Part shown: piece after piece, positions 36,904 to 49,412 of the stretch
How the letters are laid out: each line of letters begins with the position of its first letter
How positions within the stretch are numbered: the first letter of the stretch is position 1
Assembly: GCA_014773175.1 (NCBI GenBank)
Contig: VXCM01002525.1
Span: forward strand, 34,494 to 98,493
Origin: Lucifuga dentata
Taxonomy: Eukaryota; Chordata; Actinopteri; Ophidiiformes; Bythitidae
Length of the DNA: 64,000 nucleotides
Direction of reading: 5' to 3'
Notes under the pieces: model-generated
The model's database searches: none
The model's input: the letters and a program-made list of their open reading frames with translations, nothing else
Told to the model about the DNA's origin: nothing
Translations under genes and position numbers: made by a program

Positions 36904-38521
36904 CAAGAATAACAGATCTCCTTGTGGATTAAATTACATGTGTCTGTCAAAAGGAATTCCAGGACTTTTTAGGGTTTCTTTTTATGGAAAAAAAAAAAAA
37001 AAAAAAATCACCTAAAATAATATATAGGGGTCCAAACAGAAGTATTAGAATCCTTTAGTTATTGTTTGGAGTTTTTTCCTCTTCTCAGTCTTTATCTCTA
37101 AATGTTTCTGGGTCTTAAAAACCATAAAATCCACATCAACCAGACTTTGCAGATAGGTTCCAAATCTCACTACAGATTTGAATGTCATATTTACATTTTC
37201 CACCATCATGAGCACTTACATAGGCTTGTCTGAATCAATATTCTGAATATCAATAATGTGTGTTTCTTCTTCTCATTCTGGTAGCAATACATCATCTCAA
37301 TGCACCATTTACATTTTTGGGATCATGTAGTGTCTATCCAATATGTTAATCTCACGGTGTTGCAAGCCTGCTTTGACCCTGTGAATTTCATCTTTCATCT
37401 GTATTAGTGCCAGTGTGTGTGTGTGTGTGTGGTCTACCATCAGCTTTTCATGTAGCAACAATTATACCTGTGATGTCTGTCTAGACATAAAAAAGTGCCT
37501 GTATTGCATGAAAGAGTGAAAGCTGCATTGGCAGCGTGCGATGCTGCAGAGAGAGGGCAAAACGCAATAATATGTATATACAAGTCATTTCTATGTGACA
37601 GAGAGATTAATGGAAAAGTATCAACAGAGGGAGTGATGAAAGGGACTTGAGTGGATGAAACAACATCTGTGAGTAGCGAGTCAACATAAGATTTCAGTGG
37701 TCAGGGAGAAAACAGGCAGTGATATTCAGGCTACGTCTTCCATAGAAATAGCATAGCTTTTCCAAAGACATCTCTAGCTGGCAACGACGTGAATGAAAAG
37801 AGGCTGTACTTGTTTTTTTTTCCATCGTAGAGAAAGAATCCTCGCCTCCTCCTGCTTACGCCTCAGAACTATACCCCCTGTCGATGGAGAGTGGAAGGAG
37901 AAACAAAGACGGCCATTGTTTTACCGTCTGCTTGGGGAGACTAACATGGCATACACCTCAATAACAAGGATTTGAGGGAGGCCTCTGCACAGCCTGACAC
38001 TCAATAGCTGAGTGACAACCCTGTTATTACAGCAAGGGATTCTGGGAAATGGTTTGGGAGGGTTTGGAGCAGAGGGGGTGGCAGGGCTATTCATAGTCAG
38101 TCTTGACCAGGGAGCCTCTTAATTGGAGAACAGTATCCGTCTTTGTCATAGTGAAGTCACTGGCACATGCAGCGTTTCAGTTAGCATTACGCCATTGTGT
38201 TAATGAATGTGGTCGTTGGGTGGTGTATGGGTGGGAGGGGGTTGGTGGAAGATACAGGCTGGTACAGACCCCACTGTGGCCCCAAAGTGACATCACTTCC
38301 CCTGTTGTTTCCATCCCTGCTGAGCACCAATTAGCCTGTCACTACCTGCTACCGGAGCACAGGCTTTTGTGCTTCATGGCAGAGCAGCAGCAGTGTTTGG
38401 CTTGTTGGTTTGAAATTCACGTGACTTATCAGCCAGTCAGGAAACAGGATGCTGTGGTAACAAGTGATAAGATGCATAAGCACGATGTTAAGTCTTCAGT
38501 TGGCTTTACACAGAACGGCAT
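36904..38521. other. Intron sequence, nothing recognised
   Basis: Short (GT)n at 37413-37431 and an A-run at 36989-37007. No exon or repeat recognised. Confidence 0.45.
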
Positions 38522-38558
38522 CTCACATACAGTACATGTACTATGTACTGTATGTGAG
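38522..38558. repeat. Perfect hairpin, 16-bp arms, plus a second small one
   Basis: 'ctcacatacagtacat' pairs with 'atgtactgtatgtgag' around GTACT. A second small hairpin 'gagtac-tgtat-gtactc' overlaps its right end (to about 38572). Confidence 0.9.
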
Positions 38559-38639
38559 TACTGTATGTACTCACATTACATACAACACTGTATATACTTT
38601 AATATGTACCCATACTGGGACATATTATGTCTCTATTAG

Positions 38640-38770
38640 AGTATCAGAATGTTCCCCTTCCTATTTGTTTGTGACAAATAGGAGGGTGTGCCCTGCCTCT
38701 TACTTAATGACTGTGTCCCTCCCACAATCTGAATAGGATAAGCGGGTATGGATGGATGGGTGGATATGTA
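38640..38770 (+). mobile_element. L2/Maui-like LINE or SINE tail
   Basis: 'gtgtgccctgcctcttac' and 'aataggataagcgggtatgg' followed by GGAT/TGGA units is the well-known 3' tail wording of fish L2-type LINEs and the SINEs that share their tails. Confidence 0.55.
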
Positions 38771-40984
38771 GATTTAATATCTTTGATCAAATATGATTGA
38801 CTGGCTAATGAGCGCATTACATACATATGCATAGTATAGTATGCTACTAAGAGGAAGGAAGTAGCTACTAACATTGACCTTCACATTTACGTACACGTTA
38901 GAATTATGGTTTGACTCCAATTAGGCAATAATGATTTTTCCAGAAGTCATGTAAATGCCATAATCAGATCAAAACTGACATAAATTGACATTGGTGTAGG
39001 TTATTGGCAGAAATTGTACAATTGTAAATTGATTTATTCAAGCATGATGCATTAGCTTATGTCAGTATAAGCAATTCCTCACCTGTCGTTCTTTCCCTCG
39101 TAAGCTGATTAAGCAACAAGTTGTACATTTAGTGAACGAAGGAATCCTATTATTCCCCATTTTTTACATAATCGTACAGATGAGCCAGAGTATAGTGTGC
39201 ATGTAAACATACTGATTGTAACTTCTAGTCACATTTGACTTTGGCTTTTCTGGGGATTGACACTGACACATTCAAAGGTCACCTTCAAGCTGCTCTTGGC
39301 AGGACTATGAAAGATATGAGAGCACATCTAAATAAAGTCAGCTACAGATGTTGATCCAACTCACTTTCTTGATTCTTTCCACTCTACTGATCGCTGTCAG
39401 TCATGCCATATTCTCCACGAAGGTTGTCCTCCTCAGCCTTTGTAGTCAGTGAACCTTGACACCTGTTTTCCTTTAGTCTCAAGAACATTGTGTTTGGCTT
39501 CTTTATATCTTTTCACCTTGGTTCCATTACTGTAGAATGTGCTTCCTGCTGTGGACAAAAAGAGGCCATTTAGCTGAATGACTGTCTCATTCTACAGTGT
39601 TGTAAATTGGGTATCTTCCCTCAGAGTGCCCTTGATAACCGTGCTGAAACTGAGGTTCAGAGAATTTGTAGCAGATCCTGCTCAGTTTTTGATGATCAGA
39701 GTTGTTGTGATGTGTACCCTCTGGCTGACAAAAGGTCAAGTGGAATCGGATGGGATTATATTAGTGAGGAAAACCAAATATTTTCATTTGTTTTTGTCAG
39801 TAAGTCAAACATAGCAGTTAGCATTGATACCACATGGGCTACCAGACTCCGTAGCTCTTTAGCTCCAGGCTAAATTCCTTCTTTTGGAGTGCTCATAAAG
39901 TTTTAAAGTAATAGATGTTTGCTTTATATCCTTCTTCCAAGGCTGACATCTTTTATTTTTGCCTTAAAGTTACTTCACCTTTATTCCATTTCTTAGCTGT
40001 AAACCACTGTTGCATTTGACCATAAATGACAATAATAATGTGGAAAAAACCATTGTGTCATGAATTTTATACCCAAATAAAACACAAATTATTTTCAAGA
40101 TCAAAGCTGAAACAAAAATATGACATTATTATCCTGCTTTACTAAGTATATGAGCCAATACAATAATTTGATATCCCTCAACTACAGCTGATCCGTTTCC
40201 CTATACAGTGACATACTGTACTGTACTGTATAGTGGCCTACATGCAGGTATAGATTGTGAGTGTACTTGATATACATAGAGAGAGTAAAATGTACTGTAC
40301 ATCATGTCAAATTTTGTGGGCTTTATGGATTTATTTGCATGCAATATGTCACCTAGAAAAGTACCTGTACCCACATTAGTCTTTCTGATTTAACCCAGTT
40401 TGATCATGTTTGCCATTTTGCCTGTGCAGTACCACCTCTGATCCACTTCAGTTTTCATTTCGCCTTTGTTCTTCACCTGTATCCCCTGTTGCTTTATGCT
40501 CCTAATGCGGATGTGTCGCTAAGTGACAAACCATTGGTGGTCTTCAGATTCTGTTTGTTCCCTCAGTGAAGCAAAGTGGACTCCTGATTGACATCTTATT
40601 ACAGGACTTGCTTCTCTCTGACAGGCCTATCAGGGGACTGAGATGGTGATTATATGATAGAGTTTCCCACACTGCCCCAGAGATGATTTTTCTGTATGTA
40701 AAGCATTAGCACTCCAGCTGACATACTTTATCAAAAGTGTGAAAGGAAAAAGAGAGTTTTGTGGAGATGAAAATGGGGATATTTCAGTCTTGTCTTGTAA
40801 TGATGCATGGTATAAAACCAACATCATTTTTTTTTTTTTTTTTTTTNTTTTTTTTTTTTTTTTTTTACATTATTTACTGGAGTTTGAAGAATTTTGCATG
40901 CAACACTGCACCATTTTCAATCTTTTGCATTATTATTTGCATTACAGGCTGCATAAACAAATGTGACACAAATAAATAAATAAA

Positions 40985-41027
<43 letters not shown>

Positions 41028-44000
41028 TTTTTTTTTTTACACTGACAGTCCGGTAAACTGAAATTCACCTTCTGAGGGGTGAGGGCATTCCCATAGCTGT
41101 TAGAGTCCTTTGGTAATTCTTTGTAGTTGCACGGCTGAGTCTGCAGTATGTGATAAAGTTGGGGTTTCTTGTTTTTCCTGCTACGCTTCCCTCTCGTAAA
41201 GCTGTGTAATTTGGTTTCTTTTCTTCCCTGGCTTGTCTCATGTACCCCAACTCAAGGCTCTAATTAAGAAGAGGATGTTTTTCTCCAGGGTGTAAATGTG
41301 TATGTTTGCTTGTGCAAGTGGGTGTGAGTGTGTATGAATGAATTTGTGCTTCTGAAGAAGCAGCAGTGGTGCATGTCAGCCTGTATTCTCTATGGTTTTG
41401 AACTTACTATAGAAGCTGCATGGCACTGGTACGGATACAACATTCCGTGCGATCTCCAGTTCCTTTTCCATTGTGTTTTTAAATGAAGCACAGGTAATTT
41501 TAAGTGTATGGCTAAAATTACGAGCATGGATGCAACACTAATAATGGAAATCAAAATGTGATTAGGCAGTAATGTGAGTAAAGTGTAGCTCAGGTTATTC
41601 TCTGATTATGTTAATACAATTTTGCTCAGTGATCACAGTAAGATATGAGGCTTCCATTTTTGTCACACTATTATATGATATTTTAGCAACATACTGTAAA
41701 TGCCTTAACCCAACTTCATCAGAGTTATCACTGCAATTTGAATGATCCTCCAAAGGACTGACAGTAGATATACGACTTGTAAAAGGCTTTGTGCTGTCAC
41801 TGCTATTGATTTGGCACTTGTGAGTGGTCTTTAAGCCACAAAACACACTGTGCTTCTTTTGACATGCTGCATTCTGAAGCCAACGCTAAAAGAAAGCAAG
41901 ATTTCATATGTGCAAGAAGACAGTTCAGTTTGAGAATGCAGGTACTTTTTTGTCCATCCATTGTAGCTGGTATGGCTTCTGATGATCACCAGGTTTTTCC
42001 ATGAAACAAATGCAACACTTCCTAATCACTGAGGATTTTCTAGAAAGATCACAGTTCGTCAGAGAGCAATGAAACCCAAAATTTACATTGTATATTTTTA
42101 CCTTAAGATATTACTATTTGTAATGCTACTCATACATGTACATGCTTATGCTACAGTGCCCACCCACACCCATAAACATGCTGGCCATTCTTTATCACTT
42201 TAGCACCCCAATTAACTTTTGCCTGCAGCTTTAGTGTTATTGTGTCTGGATGAGATGGCTCTATCAGTCTTGCTTGGCTGCAGCTCCACATAGTAAGCAT
42301 GACAAATGAAGGAGTCCTCTCCCTCAATTACCTGGACTGTAATCACTATGTCGGCTGATAACGCACCTGTTGTCACTGACAACAAGACTCTGGATCAGCT
42401 AGGTGTGGGTGGAACGGAACTATCGGTAAATGTGATCAACTCCTGCACTTTTGACCTTTTGGTGTGCTTTTGATCTATGAAGCAAACTAGCTTTGATAGG
42501 ACGACCTTGAAAAGACTATGCCACAGTAAATTTCACACACGTGCATGCAGAGATGGTATGAGGTCACATGCATGCACATACACATAGTTGTTCACAGTGT
42601 ATTCATGCATACTGTAGTTATTTATCAGGTATTTTCTGTAGCAGGCAGCACAGCCAGCATGGTGAAAGTGACTTTTGTGTTGAAGGTGCCAATGCATAGT
42701 GAGGGGTCTGACCTTTAGTCCCAGTCTGGCTCCCCACAGGAGCCCCAGGCTAGAGTGAGATAAGAGCACCACTGATGAACACTGTTCTGGGCTTGGCTCG
42801 TGTCTGCTGTTGCCTTGTCCCCTGTGCTCTCCGCACAGGTCTGTTGGAGTCGCTACAGTTACAGTAGATGAATTAAATCTGGTGTGAGTAGGCAGAAGAG
42901 AGCCCCTGTTAGTAGACTAGTCTGCATAAAGTTGAAGACCTAAGATGTAAATTATAAGACCTTCAGGGGCAAAGTTAAACAGCCATAGCATTTCACTATA
43001 ATGGAACAGTTGGATGAAAATAGTATAGCAAAAGATTCTAGTTAATTACATATTGATTTGTTCTTTTAAAACCACTTCACTGCATTGAAGCAGACAAAAC
43101 AAAAAACAGTTTCCAAGATGGCCACTTCGGACATGGAAATTCCCTTGGGTTTTTTTTTTTTACTGTACATTCATGCTTTTGTGTGTATATCAGTATCAGT
43201 ATGAGCATGTCTTTGTAAGTGCACAAGCATAGGTATTGAGTGGTTTTGGTTTGGAGGTTTTTCCTGTCATGGTGATTAGTCATACAGAGAGTTGTGGTCA
43301 GCAGGATGCACTGCCTAATTTGGCCCAGATGTAAGTTGAGACTTGCGAGCCAAACGCTGATCGGGAAACTTGCACTCCCCAGATTCTTCATGATTATTGT
43401 TTTCCCTTTGATTTCAGCTAACGGGTTTCCCATTAAAAATGGAATTTCAGAGTCTGTGGTTAAGGAGTCGGACAGTTCAGACAGACAGGACTAGGCCTTG
43501 GAGCAGGGACTGTAGATGTACTCAGAACCAGCTGCATACTGTTTTGCAATTTCATTTTGTTGAGGTCATAACCATTTCTGTATTTTTTTAAAAGTCTGTC
43601 ATGGCTGTTTTCCCCCCGCCCCCTGTGTTTTCTAGTTTCCTTTAATGGTTTCTCTCCAGTGATGATTCATAGCCCTTGTCAAAAACCTTGAGCAAGAGAG
43701 GGGGTAAAATTAAAAAGATAGCCTTAAAGAAGACCATAGATGTCAGCTGTGGCTCAATATGTGCAATATTTTTTGTTTTATTGTTCAGAAAAGAGAGAAC
43801 AGTTCCAGACTTTGACATTTTATTTATTCCCCCATTCCTTGTCTTTTCACTGCTTTAAAAATCTGCCTTTCCTTGTTCTCTCCCTCTTCTGTAGCTGATT
43901 GTGTATGACAGGAGCCAGAGGCAGCAGAACATGAATGTCAGCATCCAACTGAACAGTTTGGCTTGTGGAGTCACCTGCTCTATTCAGTTATTAAGCCAGA

Positions 44001-44686
44001 TCATGCACAGTTGGGTTGATTCCAAGCACTTTTCATATGTTTTACTTTAACCTTGCTATCATAACTGCCATTGCTCAGTATAATTAAACAAGACCCTGCA
44101 CATGATTTCTGCTTTTTTTTTTCTTAGATATATCACTTTTCTATGTGAATATTCAACAAAATCTCTCAAGAAAGAAGGACATTAGCATATTTGCATTGAT
44201 ATGCAATTCCCTTGAATAATTTGACTTTCATTTGACCTACTTGTGTTGCACTGCCAGAGCGTGATCCTCTGCTGCTTTAATGTGCGTGCTGCCTGCTGTT
44301 ATTATAGGATTACCTGTCATAGTCACAGTAAATTGATTTGTATTCTCTCTGCATGGTGGGTTAGCAACACTTTTAATGTGCCACAGATTAAGTTTTTCTC
44401 AATCTCAGTATTAATAGAATAAAACAATACATTGTCATTTGGAGGCCTATCAGTGAGGGTCTGACAGTTAGATGCAAGAGGAAGGAAAATAGAGCGAGGT
44501 GTAAGAGATGGTAAAAAAAAGATAAGATCCCTGGAGGTGGAAAGAACATTGGATCAAACAGCACAGTGCAGATGATTAATTACCTTTTGAGAGCAAATTC
44601 AAATGAGTAATCCAGTGGGTGGCAGGCACTGTTTTCATCTACATTTAAGCCACATGCTAGCCCCATATCTGTATAAACATTGATGC
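38771..44686. other. Intron sequence, mostly unrecognised
   Basis: Holds a T-run with an N (40828-40866) and a compound AAAT/(TA)n/T tract (40971-41038). 43420-43493 has a pyrimidine-rich acceptor-like 'ccctttgatttcag' before an open 25-codon stretch, but it shows no similarity to alpha-mannosidase I. The open frames elsewhere lack domains. Confidence 0.45.
40971..41038. repeat. (AAAT)n(TA)n(T)n compound microsatellite
   Basis: Five AAAT units, about 25 TA units with TGTA and TTTT interruptions. Confidence 0.9.
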
Positions 44687-45255
44687 CACAGGAACTTTTC
44701 TTTAGAAACTCAGGAACTTTTTTCAAGAACTAAGGAACTTTTCTTTGATTTTGCACCGAGGAACCAGGACCCAATTTGGTACCAGCACTATTTATCCTTA
44801 TCAGTGTTTTAGCTCCTATACTCTAGGGTAGATACTTCCCAATGGTTCAGGAACTGCTGGGTGGAGCTCGCAAGACCGAACATAACTGAGTGGTCAGACA
44901 CAAGCTTCCACCAACCCAATATGGGTTTTAGTTTATTTTATCATTTATAGTCTTACTATTTTTGCAGTTTTCTCGATTTTGTAATCTCTTCTCCAACATC
45001 AGAATATTCATAAAACTGTAAAACAGGACAAAGAAAACACAACATCTCTACATCCATTGCTTCTGTAATTGTTGTGTGTGGAGGTAGATTTTTGCCACAT
45101 GTGGAAATGATATGGCTGTCACACTATGCCACTTGCTCTAATGTCCATAATCTTCACTGTACTTGAACCATGGTGGACACATGAGCAAGGATCTTCCAGG
45201 AACAACAAAGTTCCTACTCTGGATGGTTCTGGATAAAATATTTCCTAATTGGGTG
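44687..45255 (-). mobile_element. Interspersed repeat family C, copy 2
   Basis: Reverse complement of the blocks in 17405-18045, including 'ggttcaggaactgctgggtg' (44844) and 'gttcctactctggatggttc' (45209). AGGAACTTTT is repeated three times at the left end. No coding frame. Confidence 0.6.
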
Positions 45256-47182
45256 TGAACTTTAGGTCTGAAAACATCTAAGGACATATGACATACTGTA
45301 GTTGATGCATATTACCCTTTATTTCACACCCCACTGCCTCAGACGTGACCAGATTGATCATTAACAGATCATTGGTTAATGTGAAAGGTGTGAAAACCTC
45401 CTCAGATGAAAGATAAACAAATGCTAATTCTAATTTGCAGGTTTTTTATTTGAATAAATAGGCTGTATCCTCCTTCGAGGTTCAAATTACTGCTATATAG
45501 CTACAAATGTGCTTCCTGTGGGAAAACCTGAGGTCACAGAGCAACCTCTCCTGAGGTAATCATTATCATTTCTGTCAGGCACTTGTTAGGCTGACCACAT
45601 AGCCTCGGCTGTCTCCGTCCTTGAGGCATCCACTGAGCTGCCTGTCACCTTTCAGAAACAAACCACTTAACAATGACAGGTCAGTGCATTGGCAATGCAG
45701 CGATTAGCCTGTAGCAGCCTGGCAAACATGGACAAACACTCTGGTCAAAGATCAATTAGAGCTAAACACCGCTTCAGAGGTTTCAGATCAGCTATTATAA
45801 TTTGCCCATAATGCTTTTCTTTTTGAAGTGACCTTAACAAATCATAATAATTACAACCAGAAGTTTCATTCAAGCCTTAAATTGTTAATTTACCAGGCAA
45901 AGAAAGCCCGTCTCTGCAATTAGAGTCTTATTTTAACTTGTGTTTGAGAATGAAAAGATGAAGAAACAAACCTAAACACCTTCTCATCTTCTCTTACTTT
46001 TTATAGAAGTAACTGCCTCATCCCCACATCCTGTTTTGCACTGAAAGCCTGTGCTCATGGTGTGTAGACACAATAACATGAGCAGCTGTACAATCATAAT
46101 GCCATGCAGTACAAGAGGGCCAAAACCGAGGGCTTCTTCTGGACCGGGGTTGCCAAACATTCAAACTTTCCACTATCAGCAGAGTAATAGGCTATGTAGA
46201 AGCAGAGGAGAGGGAGAGGAATAGATTGTGCTGTCAGAGTGGTTAGCATAGAAATAGTTCATCTCTGCCCTCCAGGGACATTGCTATGGAGAGGTGCTAT
46301 GTGGTGCCTGACCTTGGACCCCCCACCCTGTGACCTTGGTGGCCAGGCAGGATGCCTTTAATGAGCTGAGCCAAGACACACAACAGATTGGAGGCATGAC
46401 TGTGTTCGTGTGTGTGTGTGCCTTTCTATCAAAGATGTAGAGACACTGGAGGAGAACTTGGCTGTCTGAACAGTAAATATTGTGGTGTGTATGTGTGTGT
46501 GTCCCACAAAAAAGTAAAGCCGCTCTGCATGTAAGGGTGTGTGTGTGAGTGTGTATCTGTATGAGTGGGAAACTGTGGATTTGTGTACATTTGCATGAGT
46601 GCGCGTTTGCACATTTTCCTGCCTGTGCCTGTCTCTGAAGCAGCCTCCTGAGTGTTTGTATGTCTGTGTTCCGCCCCTTGACTCTTCGTTCCACTTCCCT
46701 CCCTCTCTCTTTCCTCTCTTCTCCCAAGGGGGTGGAAGTGTGTGTGTGTGTGTGTGCGCGTGCGCACATTTGTGATTGTCAGTCTTCCTTAGACATATAT
46801 AATAATGTTAAAGAACTGTGTTTTTGTCTTTGTGAGATTGTCTATTCAAACAGAATAATGTGATCAAACCTGCAATAATAGCTGTAATTACAACTACAAT
46901 TGGACTACTGTTACTGCTAACATATACTTAGCAAGGCCAACTCTGGTAAGATTACTTCGTAAACAAAGCAGTAAGCCCACTTGGGAGTGGGAGGTCCAAT
47001 CTCAAAAAATAAAGTGTCTGATAAAGTGTTTCCTGTTATTTGTTCCAATAACAGGAAACTCTTGATTAGTAAACCATGGAAAGCTGTAATTATCTTCATC
47101 TAACCACAGGTAATCATATAGAAATGTGAAGTAGGAAAAGCAGTTTCCCAGTTCAGTAGGAATTAACAAAGACATACAGGCC
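45256..47182. other. Intron sequence, partly possible conserved non-coding DNA
   Basis: About 45640-45900 is free of recognised repeats and has several ATTA/TAAT and CTTTGA-type motifs. Imperfect GT stretches lie at 46405-46550 and 46738-46765; they explain the long His/Thr frames there. Confidence 0.45.
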
Positions 47183-47316
47183 TAGATTCATAAATGGTAA
47201 TGCATGATTTACTGCATCACTACATGCAAATATCATGGCGCAACCATGTTCCCTCATGCATAAACGCCTGTTACCAACATATTTTAGCATTTGCCTTGAA
47301 AGAGGCGTTGGTGTGA

Positions 47317-47447
47317 TATTTCCTTATTTACATGTTGTGGTAGCTATTCATAAAACAAACCAACATGCAAAAATTAAGACCNTATTTCCTTATTTACATG
47401 TTGTGGTAGCTATTCATAAAACAAACCAACATGCAAAAATTAAGACC
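47317..47447. repeat. 65-bp exact duplication around a single N (assembly artefact)
   Basis: 47317-47381 equals 47383-47447, with the N at 47382. Confidence 0.85.
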
Positions 47448-47510
47448 TGCTTCATTCCGGTGGTACATTTCAGCGGTATGAAATCTGAGTGACGTTTAAA
47501 ACTGTGTTTA

Positions 47511-47645
47511 CCTCACATGTGTTAGTGATCAATAACTTTGATAGATGAACTCACTCAGCTGATCAGTCAGTTTTTACNCCTCACATGTGTTAGTGATCAA
47601 TAACTTTGATAGATGAACTCACTCAGCTGATCAGTCAGTTTTTAC
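47511..47645. repeat. 67-bp exact duplication around a single N (assembly artefact)
   Basis: 47511-47577 equals 47579-47645, with the N at 47578. Copy 1 of family E has this segment once only, which supports an artefact. Confidence 0.88.
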
Positions 47646-48083
47646 ATGGTGAGTTTTGATCTGATCTCATACATGTTCTTGTGCGCTCTGTTCATTCACC
47701 TCACCCGCTGCGCTGTGCATGCCTGAGTTCCTCACACCCCCCACAATCACACACTACAGAGGCTAATATGCACAATTACCTGTTATTTTAGTGTCAGCCT
47801 TTAAAACGAGGAGCTCGAAAGCAGAATTTATGTTTCCTTTGACGATTTATCGGTTTAAAACTAGATGAATCAAGATAAATGGTGGCTGGTAAATATGCAG
47901 CAGCTCATTAACATGCTGATCTTCATTGGCTTTTACCCGTCACACCCCCTCATGACATCACTACCTTAATGTGACACCGATGCACTGATTATTGTGAGAA
48001 AAGTTTTATGAATGAGCTTCAATTATCACAGTGCACATTTAGGTCAATGGTACACCTATAGTGCTATTTTTTATGAATCTTCC

Positions 48084-48964
48084 CCACAGTATTTAAAGAC
48101 TGCAGTGTCTTAGTGATATCAGCATATAATGATGCTTACCGTTCTGGCAAGCATAAAATGAGACATAATCCGCGTTTGTGTATGTGCATGTGCATGTGTC
48201 TGTGTCTGTGTGAGTGTGTGTGTGTGTGTGTATGTGTGTATTGAGGAGTCAGGGCAGTTAGTCATCTGCTTGCTGTGGAATCTGAGACCAGCTCGCTGAG
48301 GCTGGTCATATGACTTCAGCGATGACTCAGAGATGATGAGTCGTACTGCCTGTCTGACCAGCATCGGTCCGACCCCGGGGCAGCTCTCCGCCCTGCTATG
48401 CTAAGTCTCCGCTGCTGGCTGCTGCTGTTCCCCCATTAGCTCAGCAGACCTCCCTCTCATCCTGCAGCATTAACAGCATAATGGAGGTCATGGTTTGGGT
48501 AATTTTGTATGTGTATGTGGTGGCAGATTGTGTATGGAGGGAGCATACGTGGTGGATATTTGCATATGTGTATATAGGCTGACCAGATTTAGGAAAGTTA
48601 AATACAGAAGTACAAATCCCAGACAGTAAAAAGTCATTACCAGCCAGTCAGTACCAGAACTGTTATTACTAGTGTCTATTATCACAAACAAAATAGAACA
48701 GCATGATTTATGATTAGTTGGACATAACATGCTGAGGAAAATTTACACAGCTTCTTGCAGTTTCTTTGATAAGTTTAGCTGTGCTGTCACTGGATCGGAA
48801 ACTATGTCCGTGAACAACGCACTGATAAGCAAAAAGTCCTTCACTTGCGTATGCTTTTTCAGATCCAAATTTCGTCTCACCAAAAAATTCAGAAACACTT
48901 GCAGGAGCACACTTACTCTTCTCTGCTTCCTTGTGCTTTTTGGTATTTATGTGCTACGTGCTGT
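48084..48964. other. Intron sequence with imperfect GT tract
   Basis: TG-rich tract at 48175-48240; otherwise not recognised. Confidence 0.5.
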
Positions 48965-49031
48965 GTAATGTAATATATATGCACATTTATTGGGCTCAAA
49001 GATGTAAAATCACTGGTTTGGTCCTTTAGAA
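48965..49031 (+). mobile_element. Family A element, terminal fragment (A8)
   Basis: 'cacatttattgggctcaaag' and 'ggtttggtccttta' match only the last 65 bases of the family. The final TTAA is altered to TTAG. Confidence 0.55.
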
Positions 49032-49296
49032 ATGTTCGTGCACTAAAAATAAAATCGAAACAGATACTGTTGCTTCGGTTTAGATTATATGATTATTTGT
49101 CGTATAATCTAAACTGAAAATGAAAATCTCATTTTCGGTTCATATCTGAATAGTGTGTCAGTATTCGGTTTCATCCCTAATAGAGTCTGGTATGCACAAA
49201 TTGGTCAGTTACATAAAGCATGTTGGTCACAGTACTTATGTTATTTCTATATTATTAGTGTTATTATTACCTCTATAATGATAGACATTACATCAT

Positions 49297-49412
49297 CAAG
49301 TTGCCTAGCAGTTAGAATGCAGGACATTGTCCAGGAGTTGCTATCATGAGCTGATATTACATCATTTGTACTCATGATCCCAGCACTTCCCTTGAGCAAG
49401 GTACTGTAACCA
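49297..49412 (+). mobile_element. tRNA-derived SINE-like copy
   Basis: 'tagcagttagaatgcagg' resembles an A-box region, 'tactcatgatcccagc' a worn B-box region, and 'cccttgagcaaggtactg' the body shared with 690-720 and 1411-1440. Confidence 0.5.

Larger units (their letters stand above)
47183..48083 (+). mobile_element. Interspersed repeat family E, copy 2, with inverted ends
   Basis: It begins 'agattcataaa' and ends 'tttatgaatctt', an inverted pair of about 11 bases, and aligns with 20885-21600 throughout. The measured 901 bases include two assembly duplications (65 and 67 bases), so the real size is about 768. No transposase frame; probably a non-autonomous DNA element. Confidence 0.7.

Noticed and set aside
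38103..38639. 178-codon open frame
   Set aside because: It begins at a non-ATG codon, runs through the hairpin cluster, and shows no domain. Length is within chance for 64 kb in six frames.
43418..43493. Possible exon after a pyrimidine-rich acceptor ('ccctttgatttcag')
   Set aside because: The 25 codons that follow do not resemble the start of the GH47 domain, and a stop comes before a donor.
46284..46769. 161-codon His/Thr-rich minus-strand frame
   Set aside because: Translation of imperfect GT/CA tracts; no domain.
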